Both the position numbers and the translations under genes were made by a program. This document shows positions 1 through 5,772 of a DNA stretch of 10,178 bases, one piece after another. Below the pieces are notes generated by a model that searched no databases, was not told where the DNA came from, and saw nothing but the letters and a program-made list of their open reading frames with translations. This stretch comes from Firmicutes bacterium UBA3920. Lineage in GTDB: Bacteria; Bacillota; Clostridia; Caldicoprobacterales; Xylanivirgaceae. The stretch spans positions 128,706 to 138,883 of the forward strand of contig DGES01000129.1 of assembly GCA_002386065.1 (NCBI GenBank). Direction: 5' to 3'. Numbering within the stretch: position 1 is the first letter of the stretch; every line of letters starts with the position of its first letter.

Positions 1-125
1 ACTCATCCCTAGTCAGTTGTAAAAATAAATAAACTGCAAAATTGCGTAATATTAGTTCAATATAATGAACCTAGATATTTAATTGATTTTTAATAATCAA
101 GATATAGATAAATTTCTAAATTTTA

Positions 126-155
126 TTGGCTAATATCTATGAAAAAAGATATAAT
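126..155 (+). promoter_or_regulatory. Candidate sigma-A promoter for the uppS operon
   Basis: A perfect -10 hexamer TATAAT lies at 150-155. A partial -35 hexamer TTGGCT (4 of 6 matches to TTGACA) lies at 126-131, giving an 18-base spacer. Transcription would start near 162, leaving a leader of roughly 35 bases before the uppS ATG at 197. No extended -10 TG is present. The surrounding DNA is very AT-rich, so chance matches are easy. A second TATAAT at 61-66 has no acceptable -35 at the right distance. The assignment is inferred from consensus and position only. Confidence 0.5.
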
Positions 156-196
156 ATGTATAATTCTAAATTAGGGAAAGAGGTTTTTTAAAACTA

Positions 197-970
197 ATGA
201 GCTTAAAGGATGTTTTTAAATGTAAAAATTCCACAAAGAGACTTATTAAAAAAGTAAAAAAAAGGCCTTTACCACAGCATATAGCTATAATTATGGATGG
301 AAATGGTAGATGGGCACAAAAAAGAGGATTACCTCGTGAAATAGGACATAGGTATGGTAGTGAAGCAATAACAGATATTGTCGAAATAAGTGCAAAAATA
401 GGTATCCAATATTTAACATTGTTTGCGTTTTCTACTGAAAATTGGAACAGACCAGACGAAGAAATAACAGCTCTTATGGATTTATTAGTAGAATATTTAC
501 AAAAAAAATTAGATTATTTGTACGATAACAATATTAAACTCAATGTATTGGGTGATATAGATGCATTTCCTGACCATGTACAAAAAGAAATCAATTATGC
601 TCTTGATAAGACTTATAGTAATACTGGTTTGAAACTCAATATTGCCTTAAACTATGGTGGGAGAAAAGATATAGTAAGGGCTACCAAACGTATAATTAAG
701 GACATTCAATTAGGTATTTTGAATATGGATGATATAAATGAGAGCGTATTTGCTGAATATCTTTATACAGCGGACATGCCAGATCCTGATTTACTCATTC
801 GTACAAGTGGCGAGTATAGAATAAGTAATTTTTTACTATATCAGATAGCTTATACTGAACTATGGTTTAGTAAGTCCAATTTACTTTGGCCAGATTTCAA
901 TCAAAAAGATTTATTACGTGCAATATTAGATTACCAAGGAAGACAACGAAGATTTGGTGGAATTAAATAA
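197..970 (+). CDS. uppS: Isoprenyl transferase (undecaprenyl diphosphate synthase)
   Basis: This 257-residue cis-prenyltransferase is predicted to add isopentenyl diphosphate units to farnesyl diphosphate, giving undecaprenyl diphosphate, the precursor of the lipid carrier for peptidoglycan and other wall polymers. The family signature IIMDGNGRWA is at residues 31-40, with the catalytic aspartate at D34. The C-terminal signature RTSGEYRISNFLLYQ, the WPDF segment and the closing RQRRFGG are all present, so the enzyme looks complete and active. The first 23 residues are a Lys/Arg-rich extension before the conserved core; this is common in the family and variable in sequence. The ATG at 197 is preceded by AAAGAGG (177-183), a rather long 13-base spacing. 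It is the first gene of the block, and its stop lies 25 bases before the cdsA start. The usual upstream neighbour frr is not in the 196 bases available. Confidence 0.97.
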   Translation: MSLKDVFKCKNSTKRLIKKVKKRPLPQHIAIIMDGNGRWAQKRGLPREIGHRYGSEAITDIVEISAKIGIQYLTLFAFSTENWNRPDEEITALMDLLVEYLQKKLDYLYDNNIKLNVLGDIDAFPDHVQKEINYALDKTYSNTGLKLNIALNYGGRKDIVRATKRIIKDIQLGILNMDDINESVFAEYLYTADMPDPDLLIRTSGEYRISNFLLYQIAYTELWFSKSNLLWPDFNQKDLLRAILDYQGRQRRFGGIK

Positions 971-977
971 ACTTTAT

Positions 978-983
978 GGAAGG
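978..983 (+). promoter_or_regulatory. Ribosome binding site deciding the cdsA start
   Basis: GGAAGG at 978-983 sits directly against an ATG at 984, which leaves no room for initiation there, and 12 bases before the ATG at 996. This favours 996 as the cdsA start over 984 and over the TTG at 954, which would overlap the end of uppS. Confidence 0.55.
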
Positions 984-995
984 ATGGTCAGCAAT

Positions 996-1802
996 ATGTT
1001 AAAAGATCGAATCATAACTGCAATATTTATTGTGTTATACATTGTGTTAATGATATATTTTGGTGGTTGGTTTTATAATTTATCTGTGTTATTTTTTGCA
1101 TTTATTGGTATGCATGAAATTTATAATGCTCTACATAGATGTGGCTATCATCCTGTTACACCCATTGGATATATTTTTGTACTAATATTTTATTTTTTTT
1201 TAAGAAATGGAAAAGCTATTGGTGGAATTTTGACTATAATATTGGCAACTATAACCAGTCTTTCAATGCCAGTATTTAATCAAAAAATATCTCCTTTAGA
1301 TTCAGCTTTAACAATACTAAGTTTTGTATATCCAGGAATAATATCTTTATGTTTAATATTTCTTAAAAGTAATTGTGGAATATATGGTAATTACTTCGTT
1401 ATATTTACTTTTTTAACAACTTGGGCCAGCGATACTTTTGCATATTTTATTGGTTCAAAGTTTGGCAATATTAAACTTAATCCAAATATTAGTCCTAAAA
1501 AGACGGTAGAAGGTAGTATTGGTGGGTTAATAGGAAGTACTATTACAGGTTTTATAATTGGTTTGCTTTATAATAATTATTTTAGTTTAGATCTTGCCTT
1601 AATCCATTATATTATTATAGGTCTATTAGCTGGTATATTTGGTCAACTAGGAGACTTGACAGCTTCTTGTATTAAAAGATTTTGTAACGTAAAAGATTTT
1701 GGTAAGATTCTTCCAGGACATGGTGGCATTATGGACCGATTTGATAGTATATTGTTTTCATTGCCAATTATATTTACATATTATTTTTTATTTCTTATTT
1801 GA
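996..1802 (+). CDS. cdsA: Phosphatidate cytidylyltransferase (CDP-diacylglycerol synthase)
   Basis: This integral membrane enzyme is predicted to make CDP-diacylglycerol from phosphatidic acid and CTP, the entry point to phospholipid synthesis. With the start at 996 it has 268 residues, normal for the family, and begins MLKDRIITA, the typical CdsA N-terminus. Several hydrophobic segments span the length, starting at about residues 5-22. The family signature near the C-terminus is intact from K227 to S251: KRFCNVKDFGK followed by PGHGGIMDRFD, with conserved acidic residues D234, D247 and D250. The same frame is open back to a TTG at 954, but that would overlap uppS and add 14 residues not expected in the family. 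A run of nine T (1193-1201) falls inside the gene without breaking the frame. It lies 25 bases after uppS and 10 bases before dxr, so co-transcription is very likely. Confidence 0.95.
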   Translation: MLKDRIITAIFIVLYIVLMIYFGGWFYNLSVLFFAFIGMHEIYNALHRCGYHPVTPIGYIFVLIFYFFLRNGKAIGGILTIILATITSLSMPVFNQKISPLDSALTILSFVYPGIISLCLIFLKSNCGIYGNYFVIFTFLTTWASDTFAYFIGSKFGNIKLNPNISPKKTVEGSIGGLIGSTITGFIIGLLYNNYFSLDLALIHYIIIGLLAGIFGQLGDLTASCIKRFCNVKDFGKILPGHGGIMDRFDSILFSLPIIFTYYFLFLI

Positions 1803-1812
1803 GAGGTGTAAT

Positions 1813-2952
1813 ATGAGCAAAAAGATAGCGATATTAGGCTCAACTGGTTCTATAGGGACTCAAGCCTTAGATATTATCTCAAAATTTAGTTGTTTTCAAG
1901 TTAAAGCATTATCAGCTCATTCTAATATAGCATTGCTCAATGAGCAAATAATGAAATTTAAACCAGAATGCATAACTATAACTGATAAAGATAGTTATAA
2001 AAATTTTTTTAATCAATATAAACATAATATAAAAGTATACTCAGGTACCGAAGGACTAAAAGAGATGATAAGTTCATTAGATGTAGATATTATATTAATA
2101 GCTATTGTAGGTATTGCTGCACTTGAAATCACATATTATGCTTTATCACAAGGCATTGATGTGGCACTTGCTAATAAAGAGTCTGTTGTAGCAGGAGGAG
2201 AGCTTGTAACCTCTATGGCCCAAAAAACAGGTGCTAATATATTGCCTGTAGACAGTGAGCATTCAGCAGTTTTTCAATGTCTACAGGGCTGTACTGATAA
2301 GCGTGAAATAGAAAATATATATTTAACAGCATCTGGTGGTCCTTTTAAAGATCATGATATTTTAGAGCTTAAAAAAGTCACTGCTAATGAGGCACTTCAA
2401 CATCCTAATTGGGATATGGGAGATAAAGTAACGATTGATAGCTCAACACTTATGAATAAAGGTTTAGAAGTTATAGAGGCAATGTGGTTATTTAACGTTG
2501 ATTTAGATAAAATAAAAGTAGTGATTCATCCACAAAGTATCATACATTCAATGGTGGAATTTATAGATGGTTCTTTCCTTGCTAATATGGCTATGCCAGA
2601 CATGCGTATACCTATATTATATGCCCTTAGCTACCCCAAACGTATGCCTACTGGTATTAAATTAAATCTTTATGATGTGGGTACATTAACGTTTGAACAA
2701 CCAGATTTTGAACGTTTTCCATGTTTAAGACTAGCCTATGAAGCTGCCCAAATAGGAGGAACAATGCCAACTGCTCTAAATGCAGCAAATGAAATTGCTG
2801 TTCAAAAATTTCTTGCAGGTAGTATAGGGTTTACTGATATCCCTAAACTAATAGAGAAGGTTATGAATTACCATCTAAATGATATTATCTATAATCCTTC
2901 AATCCAAAACATTTTAGATATTGATAGAACTTTGAAAGAAATGCTAAGATAA
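1813..2952 (+). CDS. dxr: 1-deoxy-D-xylulose 5-phosphate reductoisomerase
   Basis: This enzyme is predicted to convert 1-deoxy-D-xylulose 5-phosphate to 2-C-methyl-D-erythritol 4-phosphate with NADPH, the first committed step of the MEP isoprenoid pathway. It is cytosolic and has 379 residues, the usual length. The NADPH-binding loop GSTGSIG is at residues 9-15. The LANKESVVAGGE block is at 119-130. The metal ligands are D147 and E149 in PVDSEHSAVF and E219 in NKGLEVIEA. The conserved HPNWDMG is at 197-203. The ATG at 1813 is chosen because GAGAGGTG (1801-1808) lies just upstream and the protein then begins MSKKIAILGSTG. The frame stays open further upstream inside cdsA, but that stretch reads only as out-of-frame cdsA. 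It is the target of fosmidomycin in other bacteria. No key residue is missing. Confidence 0.97.
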   Translation: MSKKIAILGSTGSIGTQALDIISKFSCFQVKALSAHSNIALLNEQIMKFKPECITITDKDSYKNFFNQYKHNIKVYSGTEGLKEMISSLDVDIILIAIVGIAALEITYYALSQGIDVALANKESVVAGGELVTSMAQKTGANILPVDSEHSAVFQCLQGCTDKREIENIYLTASGGPFKDHDILELKKVTANEALQHPNWDMGDKVTIDSSTLMNKGLEVIEAMWLFNVDLDKIKVVIHPQSIIHSMVEFIDGSFLANMAMPDMRIPILYALSYPKRMPTGIKLNLYDVGTLTFEQPDFERFPCLRLAYEAAQIGGTMPTALNAANEIAVQKFLAGSIGFTDIPKLIEKVMNYHLNDIIYNPSIQNILDIDRTLKEMLR

Positions 2953-2975
2953 AACAAAAGGATGGTGTATAAAAA

Positions 2976-4001
2976 GTGAATATCATTATAGCCTTAATCG
3001 TTTTAAGTGTAATAATTATGGTACATGAATTTGGACATTTTATGACGGGAAAAATGGTTGGAATATACGCAGAAGAGTTTTCAATTGGCATGGGACCTCG
3101 GCTATTAAAATATGAGGGAAAAGATACTGTGTATTCTTTAAGGGCTTTACCAATAGGCGGTTACGTGAAATTCTTAGGTGAAGATGATAATTCTAACGAT
3201 CCTAGAGCATTTAACAATGTAGCAGTTTGGAAAAGATGTTTGGTTGTAGTGTCTGGTGCACTCATGAATTTTGTTTTTGCCATAATATTACTATCGATAC
3301 TGTTTTCCACACATGGTATATATATACCATCACCTACTATAGCAGAGATTATAGAAGATAGTCCTGCTCATATTGCTGGCATTCAAAAAGATGATATAAT
3401 TGTGGCAATTGACAATATAGATTTATCTAATATAGATGTAGAGGATGCAGTTGAAACCATAAGAGAAGTACTAAATAAAAATGGTTCAAAACCAACAACC
3501 ATAGAAGTAATAAGAAACGAGGAACATAAAACTTTTACGGTAATTCCTCAATATGATGAAGATACCAACTTATATTTAATTGGTATCAAATTTGGCTATG
3601 AACTAAAAAAACTGGGTATTGGACGTTCAATAGTAATGGCAATTTCGAATATAGGAAAGATGTCTGTTATAATGCTAAAATTTCTAGGAAATTTAATATT
3701 TAAGCATGAAGGAATAGAAGATATTGTTGGGCCTGTAGGTATAGTTGGTGAAATTGGTAAGGCAGCTCAAGCAGGAGCCGAACAATTAATAAATCTAGCT
3801 ATAATAATTAGTTTAAATCTTGGTATAATAAACTTGGTACCATTTCCAGCATTAGATGGTGGAAGACTATTATTGTTAATAATTGAAGGTGTGAGGGGTA
3901 AACCTATAGATAGAGAAAAAGAAGGACTTATTAATTTAATAGGATTTGTTTTGTTACTTCTACTTATGATAGTGGTAACATTTAAGGATATTGCCGGATA
4001 A
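2976..4001 (+). CDS. rseP: Site-2 type intramembrane zinc metalloprotease RseP (RasP)
   Basis: This M50-family membrane protease cleaves transmembrane segments, in relatives releasing anti-sigma factors and clearing signal-peptide remnants. The 341-residue protein has the zinc motif HEFGH at residues 17-21 inside the first membrane helix. A single PDZ domain lies at about residues 119-195, beginning SPTIAEIIEDSPAHIAGI. The third metal-ligand region NLVPFPALDGG is at 286-296, with D294. A final hydrophobic helix is near the C-terminus. A single PDZ domain is typical of Gram-positive RasP, whereas E. coli RseP has two. The start is a GTG at 2976, placing the HExxH motif at the expected depth; it is preceded by AAAGGATGGTG (2957-2967). 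The stop is 15 bases before ispG. A perfect 18-bp palindrome lies within the gene at 3313-3330. Confidence 0.95.
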   Translation: MNIIIALIVLSVIIMVHEFGHFMTGKMVGIYAEEFSIGMGPRLLKYEGKDTVYSLRALPIGGYVKFLGEDDNSNDPRAFNNVAVWKRCLVVVSGALMNFVFAIILLSILFSTHGIYIPSPTIAEIIEDSPAHIAGIQKDDIIVAIDNIDLSNIDVEDAVETIREVLNKNGSKPTTIEVIRNEEHKTFTVIPQYDEDTNLYLIGIKFGYELKKLGIGRSIVMAISNIGKMSVIMLKFLGNLIFKHEGIEDIVGPVGIVGEIGKAAQAGAEQLINLAIIISLNLGIINLVPFPALDGGRLLLLIIEGVRGKPIDREKEGLINLIGFVLLLLLMIVVTFKDIAG

Positions 4002-4004
4002 AAT

Positions 4005-4010
4005 AGGAGG
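4005..4010 (+). promoter_or_regulatory. Strong ribosome binding site of ispG
   Basis: A consensus AGGAGG lies 6 bases before the ATG at 4017, the best Shine-Dalgarno match in the window. It fixes the ispG start and suggests efficient translation compared with the weaker, more distant sites ahead of uppS, rseP and polC. Confidence 0.85.
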
Positions 4011-4016
4011 TTAACC

Positions 4017-5105
4017 ATGGAGAGGAGAAATACTAAGGTCGTAAATGTAGGTAGAGTCAAAATAGGTGGGAACAATCCTATATCCATACAATCTATGACA
4101 AATACTGATACTAAAGATATAGAAAGTACGATAAAACAAGTAATAGAATTAGAACAGGCAGGTTGTGATATTGTCAGATTGGCCATATATGATGAAAAAT
4201 GCATTGAAACCATAAGAGTAATAAAAAAATATACTAGTATTCCACTAGTTGCTGATATTCATTTTGATTATAGGTTGGCAATAAAATCTATTAAAGCAGG
4301 GATCGATAAGCTACGTATAAATCCTGGTAATATTGGTTCTACACAAAACGTACAAAAAGTAGTAGATGCGGCGAAAGAAAGGAATATACCCATTCGTATT
4401 GGAGTAAATAGTGGCTCTATTAAAAAAGACATTTTTCAAAAATATGGAAACACACCAAAGGCTCTTGGAGAAAGTGCTTTAGAACATGTAAGAATACTAG
4501 AAAGTCTTGGATATGAGGAAATAGTAATTTCTTTAAAATCGTCAGATGTTTTAAAGACTATTGAAGCCTATAAATATATAGCGAAGCGTGTAGATTATCC
4601 ACTACACATTGGAATTACTGAGGCTGGAACATTATTTGAAGGAACCATAAAATCTGCAATAGGTATAGGATATTTGCTTACTGAGGGAATTGGAGACACA
4701 CTAAGAGTGTCCCTTACTGATTCTCCACTAAAGGAAGTGGAAGTTGGGATTGCTATATTAAAAACATTAGGTTTAAAACAAGAAGGAATAGAAATAATTT
4801 CTTGTCCTACTTGCGGCAGATGTGATCTTGATCTTTTATCTATAGTTAAAGAGGTTAGAGAAAAGACGAGGCATATAGATTATCCATTAAAAGTAGCGAT
4901 AATGGGTTGTGTTGTAAATGGACCAGGAGAAGCTAAAGATGCTGATTTGGGCATAGCAGGGGGAAGGGGAAAGGTAGCGTTATTTAAAAAGGGAGAAATA
5001 GTTGGAACATACCCTAAGGAAAGGGCTGTTGAACTCCTTTTATCAAGCATTCAGGAGTTGATCGATAAAAATGAACGTTACCGCAATTATCCCAGCTTAC
5101 AATGA
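4017..5105 (+). CDS. ispG: 4-hydroxy-3-methylbut-2-en-1-yl diphosphate synthase (GcpE)
   Basis: This [4Fe-4S] enzyme of the MEP pathway is predicted to convert methylerythritol cyclodiphosphate to HMBPP, two steps before the isoprenoid building blocks. It has 362 residues and is of the bacterial two-domain type. A TIM-barrel substrate domain fills about residues 1-250, starting with GGNNPISIQSMTNTDT. The iron-sulfur domain follows, with cluster ligands C263 and C266 (CPTC) and C298 in GCVVNGPGE, and the conserved glutamate E305. These spacings match E. coli IspG (C270, C273, C305, E312) with a constant offset of seven. A further cysteine, C269, is next to the CPTC motif. The last 35 bases overlap the following glycosyltransferase in another frame, so the two are probably translationally coupled. 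Together with dxr it puts two MEP steps in this block. Confidence 0.97.
   Translation: MERRNTKVVNVGRVKIGGNNPISIQSMTNTDTKDIESTIKQVIELEQAGCDIVRLAIYDEKCIETIRVIKKYTSIPLVADIHFDYRLAIKSIKAGIDKLRINPGNIGSTQNVQKVVDAAKERNIPIRIGVNSGSIKKDIFQKYGNTPKALGESALEHVRILESLGYEEIVISLKSSDVLKTIEAYKYIAKRVDYPLHIGITEAGTLFEGTIKSAIGIGYLLTEGIGDTLRVSLTDSPLKEVEVGIAILKTLGLKQEGIEIISCPTCGRCDLDLLSIVKEVREKTRHIDYPLKVAIMGCVVNGPGEAKDADLGIAGGRGKVALFKKGEIVGTYPKERAVELLLSSIQELIDKNERYRNYPSLQ
5053..5057 (+). promoter_or_regulatory. Ribosome binding site of the glycosyltransferase, inside ispG
   Basis: AGGAG at 5053-5057 lies within the ispG coding sequence, 13 bases before the ATG at 5071. It supports the start that overlaps ispG rather than an internal start. 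Confidence 0.55.
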
Positions 5106-5703
5106 AGAACAATATATAGGAGAAGTACTATCTGCAGTATGTTCTGTAGATGTAATCAAGGAAATAATTGTAATTAGCGATGGTTCTACCGATAACACTG
5201 CAGGTATTGCAAGGGCTTTTAAAGTAGATGTAATTGAACTTGAACGCAATTGTGGTAAAGGATTTGCCATGAAAGTTGGACTTTATAATGCCCATTCTCC
5301 TATTATTCTCTTTTTAGATGCTGATTTAAAAGGTATTAAATCTTATCATGTTGAGAATCTTATTATTCCTATACAATTAGATATAGTTGACATGACTTTG
5401 GGAGTATTCCATGGCGGTCGAAGCACTACTGATCTTGCACAAAAGATAACACCTTTTTTAACAGGGCAAAGAGCTATTAAAAAATCTATACTAGATGATG
5501 TAAAGGGAAATAACTGGCCTGATGGCTTTGGTATAGAACTTATGCTTACAAAGAAGGCTAGTGAAAAGCAACTTAGAATTCTCAAAGTACCATTAGACAA
5601 TGTCAGCCATGTAATGAAAGAAGAAAAAATGGGTATAAGCAAAGGGTTAATGGCTAGATTTAAGATGTATTGGGAAATTGCTAAAGAATTTAATAGAAAC
5701 TAG
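5071..5703 (+). CDS. Small family-2-like (GT-A fold) glycosyltransferase, acceptor unknown
   Basis: This 210-residue cytosolic protein has the marks of a nucleotide-sugar dependent GT-A glycosyltransferase. It begins with a Rossmann-like strand and IIPAYNEE (residues 6-13). ISDGSTDNT (35-43) and NCGKGFAMKVG (60-70) follow. The DxD metal/nucleotide motif is FLDADLKG, with D83 and D85. Later come TGQRAIKK (131-138), GFGIEL (152-157) and H180 in SHVMKEEKMG, a place where related GpgS/GT81-like enzymes have a metal-binding histidine. No signal peptide or membrane helix is seen, so unlike many polyprenyl-phosphate glycosyltransferases it has no anchor of its own. It starts inside ispG. Its neighbours suggest a lipid-linked or envelope sugar, but this is context only. 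Glucosyl-3-phosphoglycerate synthase-like or dolichol-phosphate-mannose-synthase-like activity are both possible. The fold is secure, the substrate is not. Confidence 0.88.
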   Translation: MNVTAIIPAYNEEQYIGEVLSAVCSVDVIKEIIVISDGSTDNTAGIARAFKVDVIELERNCGKGFAMKVGLYNAHSPIILFLDADLKGIKSYHVENLIIPIQLDIVDMTLGVFHGGRSTTDLAQKITPFLTGQRAIKKSILDDVKGNNWPDGFGIELMLTKKASEKQLRILKVPLDNVSHVMKEEKMGISKGLMARFKMYWEIAKEFNRN

Positions 5704-5727
5704 TTTTTTAGATAACCTCTTAAAATC

Positions 5728-5746
5728 ATTTGATTTATAATCAAAT
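5728..5746. repeat. Perfect AT-rich inverted repeat between the glycosyltransferase and polC
   Basis: ATTTGATT (5728-5735) and AATCAAAT (5739-5746) form a perfect 8-bp stem around a 3-base loop in the 69-base gap before polC. No T-tract follows, so it is not a convincing intrinsic terminator. TATAAT occurs across its loop and right arm (5736-5741), but there is no recognisable -35 hexamer 16-18 bases upstream. It could be an operator, a weak mRNA hairpin or chance in AT-rich DNA. Confidence 0.45.
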
Positions 5747-5750
5747 ATAT

Positions 5751-5757
5751 AAGGGAG
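5751..5757 (+). promoter_or_regulatory. Ribosome binding site of polC
   Basis: AAGGGAG at 5751-5757 is the only Shine-Dalgarno-like stretch before the ATG at 5773. The 15-base spacing is longer than usual. No in-frame ATG, GTG or TTG lies between the two; the GTG at 5757 is in another frame. The ATG at 5773 therefore stands, with possibly modest initiation efficiency. Confidence 0.55.
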
Positions 5758-5772
5758 TGTATTTCAAAATAT

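Noticed and set aside
61..66. TATAAT as a second uppS promoter
   Set aside because: The only TTG-containing hexamer nearby, TTGCGT at 42-47, is just 13 bases away, too close; no acceptable -35 lies at 16-18 bases.
83..100. Hairpin TTGATT/AATCAA as an intrinsic terminator of an upstream gene
   Set aside because: The stem is only 6 AT-rich pairs with a 6-base loop and no following T-tract.
954..995. TTG start for cdsA overlapping the end of uppS
   Set aside because: The ATG at 996 is preceded by GGAAGG at 12 bases and yields the typical CdsA N-terminus; the extra 14 residues are not hydrophobic or conserved in type.
1699..1812. Upstream extension of dxr by 38 codons
   Set aside because: The added residues are an out-of-frame reading of the end of cdsA; the ATG at 1813 has a good ribosome binding site and gives the family's normal N-terminus.
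3767..4213. A 148-codon open frame on the - strand across the rseP/ispG junction
   Set aside because: It is antisense to two well-supported genes, has low-complexity hydrophobic content and no recognisable domain, and is expected as a shadow frame in AT-rich coding DNA.
4692..4713. Short inverted repeat GACAC/GTGTC in ispG
   Set aside because: Only five pairs, inside conserved coding sequence, with no regulatory context.
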